From Limnohabitans sp. Jir72 (GTDB lineage: Bacteria > Pseudomonadota > Gammaproteobacteria > Burkholderiales > Burkholderiaceae_C), in contig NZ_NESC01000002.1 of the NCBI RefSeq assembly GCF_003063575.1, positions 248,001-312,000 on the forward strand: 64,000 nucleotides of DNA, given 5' to 3'. A program made the position numbers and the translations under genes. Of this stretch, positions 1-8,265 are shown in pieces. The notes beneath the pieces are model-generated. The model searched no databases. It saw nothing but the letters and a program-made list of their open reading frames with translations, and had not been told where the DNA came from. The first letter of the stretch is position 1, and the number at the start of each line of letters is the position of its first letter.

Positions 1-626
1 ACTTTGCCATTCAGGTCGGCCTTGACCAAAAAAGGGCCAAATTCGTCACCGATCCACATCGCGCCACCCGCAAACTGGAAGCTCTCGGTGTCCAGGTCCG
101 AGCCGGTCAGGTAGCGCTGCGGGGTGCCTTCGTGGACGATGCGAAACGGCACTTTTTTGTCCGGGTCGTGCAAGAACACGGTGCGCAGGCGTTTGAATTC
201 GCCGGACTTGAAATCGACCTTGTACTGGTTCAGGTAAAGCATGAAGTCGGGCGAGTTGGCTTTGGAGCCCGCGCCGTTGTCGGTCAACAGCCAGTAGCTG
301 CCATCGGCCATGCGCTTGATGCCCGAATGGCCCTGCACCGGCTGACCCTTGAAGGGCAAAAACACGCCGGTGGGGCGGCCTGCCGACAGGCCTTCCACGC
401 TGCCGATCTTGTCAACGCGCTGGCCAGTGGTGAATTTGCCGCTGACCTGCAAGTCAGCCGGGGCATCCTTGGGCGCAGGGATCAGGCTCAGGGCGGGCAG
501 CACGGCATGACCGGCCAAGGTGGCGGGAAATGCGGTTTGCGCTGCGGCTGGCAAAGTCCAGGATGCCGCCGTGGTCAGCAAGATCGCTGCCAGAGTGCAA
601 GAACGTGGGTGCAAAGATGAAATCAT
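1..626 (-). CDS. Esterase-like activity of phytase family protein (C-terminus cut by window edge)
   Basis: The reading frame is open from the window edge to an ATG at 626. Residues 1-30 look like a Sec signal peptide (MISSLHPRSCTLAAILL, then a small-residue stretch ending AAAQ), so the product is probably exported. The segment GSVEGLSAG, then HSGIKRMADGSYWLLTDNG and GGAMWIGDEFGPFLVKADL, is typical of the beta-propeller 'esterase-like activity of phytase' domain (PF13449 type). The substrate is unknown; relatives are often predicted phosphatases or esterases. Only about 208 residues are visible, so the C-terminal half is not seen. It is divergent from the DedA gene. No strong ribosome site is visible before the ATG. 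Confidence 0.75.
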   Translation of the reverse strand, partial: MISSLHPRSCTLAAILLTTAASWTLPAAAQTAFPATLAGHAVLPALSLIPAPKDAPADLQVSGKFTTGQRVDKIGSVEGLSAGRPTGVFLPFKGQPVQGHSGIKRMADGSYWLLTDNGAGSKANSPDFMLYLNQYKVDFKSGEFKRLRTVFLHDPDKKVPFRIVHEGTPQRYLTGSDLDTESFQFAGGAMWIGDEFGPFLVKADLNGK

Positions 627-850
627 GACATGTTCCAGAGTTAAGCCGTGATCTCAGCTTAGAAACACAGAATGAAAGTGGCATGACGAAGACATGACGC
701 CAGCAAGTCAGACAAGCCCGTTCATCCTTCGGGAATACCCCCTGAACCCCGTTTCGGAAGGGGCATTCAAATGAATTACACTGGCCCGCTGCCTTTGCAG
801 ACCGAGCATTTCGCTCACCCGCCAAGGCGCTGGTTGAACTTTGATATTCG

Positions 851-1477
851 ATGGAAGTTTTTCAATTTCTGATGCCCATTTTCACCGAGTACGGCTACTG
901 GGCCGTGTTCGTGATGCTATTGGTTTGTGGCTTCGGCATTCCTGTCCCTGAAGACGTGACGCTGGTGACCGGCGGGGTGATCGCGGGTCTGGGCCATGCG
1001 CATGTGCACACCATGTTTGCCGTGGGCATGGCGGGTGTGTTGATTGGCGACGGTTTGATGTTCACCCTGGGCCGCTTGTACGGCCAACGCATCTCGCAGA
1101 TGCCTGGTTTTCGCAAAGTGCTCACCCCCGAACGCTTTGCCAGCGCGCAAGACGCATTTCACAAATACGGCAAATGGGTCATGTTCGTGGCCCGTTTCCT
1201 GCCCGGTCTGCGCACCCCCGTGTTCTTCTCGGCTGGCATGAGCCAGCGCGTGACCTTCCCCACCTGGTTCCTGATGGATGGTTTTGCCGCCCTCATCAGC
1301 GTGCCAATCTGGGTGTACCTGGGCTACTACGGCGCCCAAAACTGGGACTGGATGTTTGGGGTGTTGCGCCAGTTCCAGCACGGCATCTTTGCACTGCTCG
1401 CACTGGGCTTGGGCTGGGTGGGCTGGCGCTGGTGGAACAAGCACAAAGCTTCAGCCGCCACCAAAGACCCTCTCTGA
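851..1477 (+). CDS. DedA family inner-membrane protein (VTT/SNARE-associated domain)
   Basis: The product is a 208-residue polytopic membrane protein of the DedA/TMEM41 family, which contains lipid carriers and scramblases acting in undecaprenyl-phosphate or phospholipid recycling. The family motif FVARFLPGLRTPVFFSAG (about residues 113-130) contains the conserved Phe, Arg and Gly-Leu-Arg. The N-terminal PVPEDVTLVTGG loop carries the acidic residue expected of the re-entrant loop. The C-terminus is a tryptophan-rich final helix with a short basic tail, and the length is normal for the family. Nine bases separate it from the following EamA gene on the same strand, so the two are probably co-transcribed. 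The exact lipid substrate cannot be inferred. Confidence 0.85.
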   Translation: MEVFQFLMPIFTEYGYWAVFVMLLVCGFGIPVPEDVTLVTGGVIAGLGHAHVHTMFAVGMAGVLIGDGLMFTLGRLYGQRISQMPGFRKVLTPERFASAQDAFHKYGKWVMFVARFLPGLRTPVFFSAGMSQRVTFPTWFLMDGFAALISVPIWVYLGYYGAQNWDWMFGVLRQFQHGIFALLALGLGWVGWRWWNKHKASAATKDPL

Positions 1478-1486
1478 GCCTGCCCC

Positions 1487-2380
1487 ATGGCACGCACCTC
1501 TGACAAAAGCCTGGCCGTGGCCGGGCTGCTGTTCAATGCCCTGGTCTGGGGTCTGTGCTGGTGGCCCTTCAAACAACTCGAAACCCAAGGACTGCACCCG
1601 CTGTGGGCCACGGCGCTGGTCTATGGCTTTGTCTTCCTGTCGATAGGCCTGTGGCTGGGGCTGCGGGGCAGCTTGGTCAGCTGGCACCAACACCCTGCAC
1701 TGTGGCTGCTCTTGCTTGCATCGGGCCTGACCAATGTGGGCTTCAACTGGGCCGTCACGGTGGGCGATGTGGTGCGTGTGGTTTTGCTGTTTTACCTGAT
1801 GCCCGCCTGGTCGGTGCTGGTGGCTTGGTGGCTTTTGGGTGAAAAGCCCAGCGGCATGGCCTTGCTGCGGCTGGTGCTGGCGCTGAGCGGTTTGTTCATC
1901 GTGCTCAAAACACCCGAAACGCCTTGGCCCGTACCTGAAAGCCTGGCCGATGTGCTGGCGTTGCTCAGCGGTTTGACCTTTGCCATCACCAACGCCTTGC
2001 TGCTCAAACTCAAAGACTCACCCAGCGCCTCGCGCACCTTGGCCATGTTTGGCGGCGGCGCCACCATGGCCGCCGTGGCTGCACTTCTGGGCATGGCGAC
2101 CGGCGTGGTCCATGCAGGCGCAGCGCCCACCTGGGCCTGGCTGCCCTTCGTGGCTTTGCTGGGCACCTCCTTCCTGTTTGGCAACTTGGCCTTGCAATAC
2201 GGCGCAGCACGCTTGGCAGCACACACCACGGCCTTGGTCATGTTGTCCGAAGTGCTGTTCGCCAGCGTGTCTTCCGTCATACTGGGCGCTTCAAGCTGGG
2301 AAGGCCGCACCTTGGTAGGCGGCTCGCTGATCCTGCTGGCGGCGGTGCTGTCGGTGGTCAGCCCCGGTTCACACGATTGA
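1487..2380 (+). CDS. DMT superfamily (EamA) transporter
   Basis: This 297-residue protein has about ten hydrophobic segments arranged as two EamA repeats, the normal architecture of drug/metabolite transporters that move amino acids or small metabolites across the inner membrane. The stretch FNWAVTVGDVVRVVLLFYLMP matches the 'A...G......LL.YL.P' pattern of the first repeat, and GNLALQYGAARLAAHTTALVM matches the equivalent part of the second. It begins 9 bp after the dedA-like stop and ends 15 bp before the glutathione peroxidase start, so the three genes form a probable operon. The substrate is not predictable from sequence. Confidence 0.85.
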   Translation: MARTSDKSLAVAGLLFNALVWGLCWWPFKQLETQGLHPLWATALVYGFVFLSIGLWLGLRGSLVSWHQHPALWLLLLASGLTNVGFNWAVTVGDVVRVVLLFYLMPAWSVLVAWWLLGEKPSGMALLRLVLALSGLFIVLKTPETPWPVPESLADVLALLSGLTFAITNALLLKLKDSPSASRTLAMFGGGATMAAVAALLGMATGVVHAGAAPTWAWLPFVALLGTSFLFGNLALQYGAARLAAHTTALVMLSEVLFASVSSVILGASSWEGRTLVGGSLILLAAVLSVVSPGSHD

Positions 2381-2395
2381 AGCAGGAGCGCCCCC

Positions 2396-2878
2396 ATGAG
2401 CATTTATGACTTTGAAGCCCTCGGCATCGACGGCCAAGCCGTTCGCCTGAACCAATACCAAGGCCAGGTCATGCTGATCGTCAACACCGCCAGCGCCTGC
2501 GGCTTCACGCCCCAGTTCACCGGCCTCGAAAAACTGCACCAGCAGTTCGGCACACAAGGCCTGGCCGTGATCGGCTTTCCGTGCAACCAGTTCGCCAGCC
2601 AAGACCCGGGCGACGATGTACAAATTGCCAACTTCTGCCAGAAAAACTACGGCGTCAACTTTCAGATGATGAGCAAGGTCAAAGTCAACGGGGAGGACGC
2701 ACACCCGCTGTACCAATGGCTCACCGCCGAGGCCCCCGGCATTTTGGGCAGCAAGGCCATCAAATGGAACTTCACCAAGTTCCTCGTCGGCAAGGACGGG
2801 CGTGTGGTCAAGCGCTACGCGCCGCAGGAAGCGCCTGAAAAAATCGCCAAAGACATCGAGGCTGCGCTGGCGGCTTGA
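2396..2878 (+). CDS. Glutathione peroxidase family thiol peroxidase
   Basis: The 160-residue protein belongs to the bacterial cysteine-type glutathione peroxidase (BtuE/Gpx) family, which reduces hydroperoxides using thioredoxin or glutathione in the cytoplasm. The catalytic cysteine is in NTASACGFTPQF (Cys35). The conserved Gln is in FPCNQFASQDPG and the conserved Trp-Asn is in IKWNFTKFLV, so the active-site set is complete. The length is standard. An AGGAG-type ribosome site lies before the ATG. It is the third gene of the run dedA-eamA-gpx; the context gives no further hint of its physiological oxidant. Confidence 0.92.
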   Translation: MSIYDFEALGIDGQAVRLNQYQGQVMLIVNTASACGFTPQFTGLEKLHQQFGTQGLAVIGFPCNQFASQDPGDDVQIANFCQKNYGVNFQMMSKVKVNGEDAHPLYQWLTAEAPGILGSKAIKWNFTKFLVGKDGRVVKRYAPQEAPEKIAKDIEAALAA

Positions 2879-2924
2879 TCAAAACAATGCCGCCTGAATC
2901 GACGAGACCGGCTCGGGCAGGCCA

Positions 2925-3059
2925 TCACACCGCCATCTGCATGCCTGGTCCCACATAGCTTTCACGCTGCAAGGTCGTTTGCAGCACCGCCTCGTAAAAC
3001 GCCTGCGCACGCAGCACATCGCTCACCGGAATTTCAAACCAGTCAATCACTTTTTGCAT
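2925..3059 (-). pseudogene. Truncated VOC (glyoxalase/bleomycin-resistance) family gene, N-terminal fragment
   Basis: Starting at the ATG at 3059, which has a GGGAG ribosome site, the frame encodes only about 44 residues: MQKVIDWFEIPVSDVLRAQA and then FYEAVLQTTL to a stop. This matches the first beta-alpha-beta unit of VOC-fold proteins (W.EIPV.D..RA..FYE.VL). Full-length members have 120-130 residues, so about two thirds of the domain, including the metal ligands, is missing. It is most likely a decayed gene with a retained start signal. Confidence 0.7.
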
Positions 3060-3164
3060 ATTGTCTTTCTCCCTGAAAGCACACAGACCATCTGTGCACA
3101 GGAAAAGACTTTGCCTGAGGGGTACTGACAACGTGGTGTCAGGAGGGTGGGTGTCCTGCAGCGT

Positions 3165-3575
3165 TCAATCCATTGAATTCAGCTTTGCTGCTTTGAACAA
3201 TACAGCTTGCGGTAGTGCTGATGATTGAAATCCAATCGCTTGGAAGAATTTCTCGGACGTCCCTAGTGTCTTCACATACATGGGAGCATTTGGAAAGCGT
3301 TTTTCAATGGCTTGGAACATGTCTGTTCCAATGCCTTGGTTTTGATGTTCTGGGTGAACAACAACTTCACCAAACATCGTCGTGAACACACCATCAGAGA
3401 AAACCGAAACATACCCCACCAACACCCCATCGAGGTCACGTGCGCAAACTGTTTCGGTATATGCAGCAATCGATGTTTGAAGCGCATCCAACGCATTCAC
3501 GCCCCAACCTACAGCTTCCAATAAATTCGCCAATTCTTGTGCATTGGGCCTCTCACAATTGATCTCGTAACTCAC
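3165..3575 (-). CDS. GNAT family N-acetyltransferase coupled to hipA
   Basis: From the GTG at 3575 the product is 136 residues. The GTG was chosen because it overlaps the hipA stop (GTGA), the usual geometry of translational coupling, and because the protein then starts directly with an acetyltransferase fold. The acetyl-CoA motif A region reads GEVVVHPEHQNQGIGTDMF (Q/R-x-x-G-x-G/A type), followed by a motif B-like YVKTLGTSEKFFQAIGFQ. The acceptor is unknown. Its position as the third gene of a hipB-hipA-GNAT unit makes a link to the toxin-antitoxin module possible but unproven. Confidence 0.75.
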   Translation of the reverse strand: MSYEINCERPNAQELANLLEAVGWGVNALDALQTSIAAYTETVCARDLDGVLVGYVSVFSDGVFTTMFGEVVVHPEHQNQGIGTDMFQAIEKRFPNAPMYVKTLGTSEKFFQAIGFQSSALPQAVLFKAAKLNSMD

Positions 3576-4798
3576 TCCATCCCCCTTTGACGTTGTTTGC
3601 TCAAGACAACCCCATCCAAATACTGCGCCAGCAGATCCATATCCGCATCGCGCACATGCAAATGCTTGAACACCGCTTTCCATTGCGCGACTTGTGTGGC
3701 GATTTCTGCCACGGTCTGCCGTGCCTGTGCATCCGTCAGACCAAACGCCCGCACTTCTGACAATGCGTTGGCGATGCTGCTCTCATGGCCCTGAGCACCC
3801 ACACGCATTTGCTGATAGCCCAGACCTTGCGCAGAGGGCAACACATCGAAGGCGGGCGACAAGGCATAAAAGCCATCGTCGCCTCGCACCAGTGCATGGT
3901 TTTTTTCGTGGTCGTCGGTGTTGTCGATCAGGATGTTGAAGACCATGCGCCTGAACAACTCTTGCTGCTGTGCACGAACTTGCTCAGGGTGGCCCAAGCG
4001 TCGGATCAATTGCGCCAACTCGGGGTAGCCCATCGCTTCTCCCGCTGCACGCAAGGCCACATGGGCGGACAAGACATGTAGGCGCTGATCGCCTTGTCGG
4101 TCAAACCGTTTGATCGCCACCGCATGGCCTTGCGGCAAAGGCAACGCCAAGGTCTCGGCCGTGTGGATGCCGCAAGCACGCGCCAACTGCATGCTGGCAT
4201 GTTCGATCAAAGGCGCGTCAAGCTCGCTGCCCTCTGAAAACTTGACCACCCAGGACAAGCCATCGATTTGCATCAAGGACTTGGGCCTGGCCCCGCCCAT
4301 GCTGACGCCCGGCTGCAACAAGCGGCGCTGATGTTCAGTGACCGCCTCACCCGCCATGATGCGCTGCACCGCTTGATGCATGGCGGCCAAGCCCTCAAAC
4401 GTGGGCATGGCCGCTGTGGGTGCGGGCACATATTTTTCAGCGTGCAATGAAACACCCAATGCGCCAAAGCGCTCATCGCCCGCAAAGTACAAATACTCCA
4501 GCAAAGACAAACGCGCAGGTCGCTCGATCAAGCGGATCACGCGCTCGCCCCACTGGTCAGGCCGGGCATCGTCCACGGCACCGGCTGCCGTATCGCGCAT
4601 GTCAGGCATGTGCAAACCCGGCTGCAAGGGCAAGTCTTCGCTCAAGGCAAAGCCTAGCGGCGATGCGATCCATGCAGGGTCGTAACTCAATGCCACCTTG
4701 CGGCGCTGGTCTTGCAAGCTCAAGGTACCAATGCGTTGTGGTGACTTGGCATCGGCCAGCCACCACAAGCTCATGCTGTCCTGGGGTTCATAGCTCAT
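3572..4798 (-). CDS. hipA: HipA family serine/threonine kinase toxin
   Basis: The 408-residue protein has the HipA N-terminal beta domain followed by the HipA-like kinase domain. Visible signatures are VSMGGARPKSLMQIDG (glycine-rich ATP loop), WVVKFSEG (ATP-binding Lys), NILIDNTDDHEKNHALVR (catalytic loop Asp and Asn) and YALSPAFDVLP (metal-binding Asp). The kinase motifs therefore look intact. In E. coli, HipA phosphorylates glutamyl-tRNA synthetase and stops growth; the target here is inferred only from the family. The ATG overlaps the stop of the upstream antitoxin gene by 4 nt, which supports a two-gene toxin-antitoxin operon. The 3' end overlaps the GNAT gene. Confidence 0.92.
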   Translation of the reverse strand: MSYEPQDSMSLWWLADAKSPQRIGTLSLQDQRRKVALSYDPAWIASPLGFALSEDLPLQPGLHMPDMRDTAAGAVDDARPDQWGERVIRLIERPARLSLLEYLYFAGDERFGALGVSLHAEKYVPAPTAAMPTFEGLAAMHQAVQRIMAGEAVTEHQRRLLQPGVSMGGARPKSLMQIDGLSWVVKFSEGSELDAPLIEHASMQLARACGIHTAETLALPLPQGHAVAIKRFDRQGDQRLHVLSAHVALRAAGEAMGYPELAQLIRRLGHPEQVRAQQQELFRRMVFNILIDNTDDHEKNHALVRGDDGFYALSPAFDVLPSAQGLGYQQMRVGAQGHESSIANALSEVRAFGLTDAQARQTVAEIATQVAQWKAVFKHLHVRDADMDLLAQYLDGVVLSKQRQRGME

Positions 4799-5139
4799 GC
4801 GGGCTCCTCGGCTTTGCGCGACATGCGACGACCACGTTGACGCACCGCCTCAATGTCCTGCTCCAACGCGTTCAGATCTTGCGCAGGCGCGGCCACCTCA
4901 GGCAGAGCCGCATGTCGGCCCATGAGCCACAGCGCAGTGGCGTACACCCCCATGCCCACCGACGGATCGCCCTTTTCCATGCGAATGAGCGTAGGCACCG
5001 AAACCGCCATGCGGCTGGCCCATGCACGCAGACTTTCCTTGCGACGCTGTCGGGCCAGCGCCAGGTTTTCACCGAAATCCTTCAGCGCTTTGGCAGCGGA
5101 TGCCGGCAGTTGGTCGTTGGCACTGGAAGGTTTTGGCAT
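4795..5139 (-). CDS. hipB: HipB-like antitoxin, XRE-type helix-turn-helix regulator
   Basis: The 114-residue protein has an XRE/Cro helix-turn-helix at about residues 25-75 (LALARQRRKESLRAWASRMA, then SVPTLIRMEKGDPSVGMGVY). The tail is basic and proline-poor (RQRGRRMSRKAEEPA). Family members bind and neutralise HipA and repress the shared promoter. The gene is first in the operon and ends in a 4-nt overlap with hipA. Directly upstream are palindromic TTTGTGT/ACACAAA half-sites that fit autoregulation. Confidence 0.88.
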   Translation of the reverse strand: MPKPSSANDQLPASAAKALKDFGENLALARQRRKESLRAWASRMAVSVPTLIRMEKGDPSVGMGVYATALWLMGRHAALPEVAAPAQDLNALEQDIEAVRQRGRRMSRKAEEPA

Positions 5140-5184
5140 AACACAAACTTTAACAGAAGCTAAATTTTGTGTCTTTTTGTGTTT
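5140..5184. promoter_or_regulatory. Putative HipB operator: inverted ACACAAA / TTTGTGT half-sites
   Basis: Immediately upstream of the hipB start the plus strand carries AACACAAA (5140-5147), then TTTGTGT (5166-5172) and a second TTGTGTT (5177-5183). The first and second form an inverted repeat about 18 bp apart and the third repeats the same half-site. The stretch is AT-rich inside a GC-rich genome and covers the expected core promoter of the minus-strand operon. HipB proteins bind palindromic operators upstream of their own gene; assignment to this HipB is inference. Confidence 0.5.
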
Positions 5185-5233
5185 TATTTAGGAACGTTCT
5201 ACATGTCTGCCGCATTTCCGCACGCAGCATATT

Positions 5234-5593
5234 TCAGGGGCGACACACCCGACATGGCGTGTATCCACGATTTATTGCTGCTTCTCGGGAGGTGAAATTG
5301 ATCTCACTCGCAGCAACTACGCTGTGCATCTTGGTGCAACTGCTCCGATGAAAAATCCGGTTTTCACTCTCCGACGTTCCCCAATAACGATCGCTGTCCT
5401 TGTACGGCACTGACTCCACCACCACCGACTTCGCGCCACACTGAGAACACTTCAGACGCGGGGCAATGGCCTCAATTTCACCGACCGTCGGTCGACGCGC
5501 ACCGGCCAAAATACCGGCATTGCGGAACGCCAGAAAAGCCGAAACCTTGTGATGACAAGCGGTGCAGTGAAGGAAGATCGCGATGTCAGGCAT
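5234..5593 (-). CDS. Small cysteine-rich putative zinc-binding protein
   Basis: The 119-residue protein is of unrecognised function. Three clustered cysteine motifs are visible. CTACHH at residues 10-15 and KCSQCG near residue 50 look like a split zinc ribbon. The C-terminal half resembles the Ada-type metal-binding module: FHRSSCTKM, then SREAAINRGYTPCRVCRP. This tail (H/S-x-x-C ... GY-x-PC-x-x-C) is found in small DNA-linked proteins, so nucleic-acid binding is possible but not shown. It runs toward hipB on the same strand, and no clear ribosome site precedes its ATG. Confidence 0.6.
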   Translation of the reverse strand: MPDIAIFLHCTACHHKVSAFLAFRNAGILAGARRPTVGEIEAIAPRLKCSQCGAKSVVVESVPYKDSDRYWGTSESENRIFHRSSCTKMHSVVAASEINFTSREAAINRGYTPCRVCRP

Positions 5594-5632
5594 TCAGATC
5601 AGTGGAATCAATTGATGGCTGTACACGATTTT

Positions 5633-5992
5633 TCAGACAAGTCCATAGCCTGCGGCAACGATTGATGCCGAAATGAGCAAGCCCAGAAGAAAGGGGGACT
5701 TTGGGATGGCGATGACGCCAACGATGGATACAACAAGCAAGTAAACCCCAACCAGTTTGTAAAGCCCCATATCGCCAATTGCTGCTGCATGTACGGCCAC
5801 TTGGCCTGCAAACATAAGAAGAGGGCCGAACATGACAAACCAAAAGGCCGTGCGTCTGACTTCGGGTGCACCGAACTGACCTACGCACCCCGCCTTCAGA
5901 CCGCCCATCAATGGCGATCCAAACTTTACGAAGGCATAAACAATGTGCCCTATCCCCAGTGCGAAGAGCAGCCAAGCGAGTGCGATGTTCAT
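5633..5992 (-). CDS. Small integral membrane protein, DUF6463-like
   Basis: The 119-residue protein has four hydrophobic segments: an N-terminal helix after MNIALAWLLFALGIGHIVYA, a second around FWFVMFGPLLMFAGQVAVHA, and two near the C-terminus. The start LALGIGHIVYAFVKF and the middle RRTAFWFVMFGPLLM fit the small DUF6463 family as I recall it. No function is known. It lies 40 bp upstream of the zinc-binding gene on the same strand, so it may share its transcript. Confidence 0.6.
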   Translation of the reverse strand: MNIALAWLLFALGIGHIVYAFVKFGSPLMGGLKAGCVGQFGAPEVRRTAFWFVMFGPLLMFAGQVAVHAAAIGDMGLYKLVGVYLLVVSIVGVIAIPKSPFLLGLLISASIVAAGYGLV

Positions 5993-6007
5993 GGTGGTGT
6001 AGTGATT

Positions 6008-6063
6008 GAATGTATGAAGGTTGAATGGCCGCTGTAGACCTGACGCATTCGATGTCGACGTTT
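6008..6063. repeat. 56-bp dispersed repeat, copy A
   Basis: This stretch aligns without gaps to 9845-9900 at 45 of 56 positions. The conserved core reads GAATG.ATGAAG.TTGAATGG on the left and ACGCATTCGATG.CGAC.TTT on the right. It lies between the DUF6463-like gene and the lysE stop, ending at the last bases of lysE. The other copy borders a DUF4143 gene remnant. It may be a small dispersed intergenic element; no transposase is nearby. Confidence 0.5.
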
Positions 6064-6688
6064 ATTTCTGCCTGAGCACAGCCACAGACAACCCAGAGGC
6101 CACAAACGCCACACCAGCCCCCACATTGAGCCCTGCCACGACGCGGGGTTTTTGACGGAGCCAAGTGGACAAACGCGATGAGAAAACCCCCATCAATGCA
6201 AAACCCCCCGCCGTTAAAAGTGCAAACCATCCGCCATAAACCAGCATCTGGGTGGTCACCGAGCCACGCTCAGGGCTGACGAACTGAGGGATAAACGCCA
6301 GTACAAACAAGCCTGGCTTGGGATTGAGTGCTGCTGACAAAAATCCGGTCGCAAATATGGTGGAGAGGGGTTGCTGTGCAGCGGGTGCAAAACTGATCAA
6401 GTTGCGTGAGCGCAAGACCTTGATTCCCAACCACAGCAAATAGGCGGCACCTGTCAGTTTGACCGCCCAAAACGCGAGGACCGAGGTTTGCATGAGCAGG
6501 GTCAAGCCAAATGTTGCGGCGGCAACGTGAAACAAAATGCCCGCCCCCGATGAGATACCCGAAACCATGGCCGCCTGCTTGCCCTGGCTGAGGCCGCGCC
6601 CAATGGCCAACAAGTTGTCCGGGCCTGGCGATAACACCAACAACAAACAAGCCGCGCTGTAGGCCAGCCAGATTTCGATGGGGAACAT
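6062..6688 (-). CDS. LysE family translocator (amino-acid exporter)
   Basis: The ATG at 6688 was chosen over upstream codons because AGGAGGAG lies at the right distance. The 208-residue product then begins MFPIEIWLAYSAACLLLVLS, the normal LysE/RhtB start. The signature SPGPDNLLAIGRGLSQGKQA (about residues 20-39) is diagnostic of the family, and LNPKPGLFVLAFIPQF is the second conserved block. Six hydrophobic segments are present. Members export lysine, threonine, homoserine lactone or similar amino acids; the substrate is not determinable here. Confidence 0.88.
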   Translation of the reverse strand: MFPIEIWLAYSAACLLLVLSPGPDNLLAIGRGLSQGKQAAMVSGISSGAGILFHVAAATFGLTLLMQTSVLAFWAVKLTGAAYLLWLGIKVLRSRNLISFAPAAQQPLSTIFATGFLSAALNPKPGLFVLAFIPQFVSPERGSVTTQMLVYGGWFALLTAGGFALMGVFSSRLSTWLRQKPRVVAGLNVGAGVAFVASGLSVAVLRQK

Positions 6689-6754
6689 GAGAACTCCTCC
6701 TGAGCGCTTCGATACGCCGACTCCGCAAGCCATTGTATGGCTGCCAATGACTAC

Positions 6755-6865
6755 TTAAATCGTATAAGCCATCATCAAGATCCCGGGTGCCGCAACACCC
6801 CATGCGCCAATGCGGGCGGCATTGTCGGCATAGGCCGGGTCGTCCTTGAACGCCCCGACGGTCAC
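6755..6865 (-). pseudogene. Short possible remnant ORF (36 codons) upstream of lysE
   Basis: A GTG-started frame reads VTVGAFKDDPAYADNAARIG and then AWGVAAPGILMMAYTI before TAA. Composition is gene-like, with an amphipathic start followed by a hydrophobic helix, but no family is recognised and there is no convincing ribosome site. It sits in the otherwise empty 318-bp gap between lysE and the DUF4143 ATPase gene. The rest of that gap holds only an AT-rich stretch before 7007. It may be the end of a lost membrane protein or a chance frame. Confidence 0.25.
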
Positions 6866-7006
6866 TCAAGGTTCCACCGTTTCCATGTGGATCAGTGTGG
6901 GCAACAACCTCAAAAAAAATCCGCTAAACCTTTTCAATGAAGACGATACGACACTCTTTCCGGAGATTTCTTTCTTGAAATTTCAACGCCACACGTTAAA
7001 ATTTCA

Positions 7007-8179
7007 ATGATGATTGACCGTCAAACCCTTTCTGTCTTGTCTGAACGCCTGCATGAAGCACCGGCTGTCGTGCTGCTCGGGCCACGGCAAGTGGGCAAAA
7101 CCACCTTGGCCCTGACACTGGCCGAGCGGTGGCCAGCTGGCTCCACCTACCTGGATCTGGAGAGGCCTGCAGACCGTTTGCGGCTCCAAGATGCGGATGC
7201 ATTTTTGCGCGCACAAGGCGGCAAGCTGATCATCCTGGACGAAATTCACCGCATGCCGGGCCTGTTTGAAGTGTTGCGCGGCATCATCGACGAGCGCCGC
7301 CGTGCAGGCCAACGCTTTGGGCATTTTTTGCTTTTGGGCTCGGCTTCGCTGGACCTGATGCAGCAAAGCAGCGAAACACTGGCCGGACGAGTGGCCTATC
7401 TGGACATTGGCCCCATCCATGCGCTGGAATGGCCCGCCACCGATCTGGACTCGCTGTGGCTGCGCGGCGGTTTTCCAGACAGCCTGCTGGCCGCCAGCGA
7501 TGCGGCCAGCCTGCGCTGGCGTGAAGATTTTGTGCGCAGCTATTTGCAACGCGATGTGCCCATGTTTGCGCCGCGCCTACCCGCCGAAACCGTGGGCCGA
7601 CTGTGGACCATGCTGGCCCATCAGCAAGGCGCCTTGCTCCAGCAAAGCCGCTTGGCCAGCGGACTGGGCGTGAGCAGTCCGGCGATTGAGCGCTACATCG
7701 ATTTGCTTGTAGACCTGCAACTGGTGCGCCGCTTGCGCCCCTGGAGCGGCAACGTAGGTAAGCGCTTGGTCAAAGCCCCCAAGGTCTATGTGCGCGACAG
7801 CGGTTTAGTGCATGCCTTGCTGGGCGTGGGCAGTTTGCATGATCTGGCCGGGCACCCGGTGTGCGGTCCCAGCTACGAAGGCTTTTGCATCGATAACCTG
7901 ATGGCTGCCGCTAACCCGCAATGCACGGCGTACAGCTACCGAACCCATGCAGGGGCCGAAATTGATCTGCTGATCGAGCGAGCAGGACAACCCTGGATGG
8001 CCATCGAAATCAAACGTTCGACAGCGCCCACCCTGAGCAAAGGCTTTGACATCGCCTGCGCCGACTTGAACATCGCGCAACGCTACGTGGTCTACCCCGG
8101 TGCAGAACGCTTTCCGATGCGCTACGGCACGCAGGCCATCGGCTTGGTAGAGCTGATGGGCGCACTCGCTGCAGGGTGA
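7007..8179 (+). CDS. AAA_14 / DUF4143 ATP-binding protein
   Basis: The 390-residue protein has the two-domain AAA_14-DUF4143 architecture. Walker A is LLGPRQVGKTT (about residues 23-33), Walker B is KLIILDEIHRMPG (about residues 72-84), and LLLGSASLDLMQ is the sensor 1 region. The DUF4143 domain follows (WREDFVRSYLQRDVPMFAPR), and the C-terminus carries a PD-(D/E)xK-like pattern: AGAEIDLLIE, then AIEIKRSTAP. Proteins of this type are common and poorly characterised; several are suspected of toxin-like or DNA-transaction roles. Two adjacent ATG codons mark the start. A C-terminal remnant of a second family member lies at 9851-10078. Confidence 0.85.
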   Translation: MMIDRQTLSVLSERLHEAPAVVLLGPRQVGKTTLALTLAERWPAGSTYLDLERPADRLRLQDADAFLRAQGGKLIILDEIHRMPGLFEVLRGIIDERRRAGQRFGHFLLLGSASLDLMQQSSETLAGRVAYLDIGPIHALEWPATDLDSLWLRGGFPDSLLAASDAASLRWREDFVRSYLQRDVPMFAPRLPAETVGRLWTMLAHQQGALLQQSRLASGLGVSSPAIERYIDLLVDLQLVRRLRPWSGNVGKRLVKAPKVYVRDSGLVHALLGVGSLHDLAGHPVCGPSYEGFCIDNLMAAANPQCTAYSYRTHAGAEIDLLIERAGQPWMAIEIKRSTAPTLSKGFDIACADLNIAQRYVVYPGAERFPMRYGTQAIGLVELMGALAAG

Positions 8180-8265
8180 GGCTGGGCACTCTTCACGGGG
8201 GTGCTGCTCCACTCGAAGCCTGCCTTTACGCAAATTCAAACCAGTAGCAGACGTGATTCAACACT

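Noticed and set aside
5586..6230. 214-codon minus-strand frame
   Set aside because: Overlaps the DUF6463-like gene and the end of lysE in a different frame and has low-complexity, non-gene-like composition.
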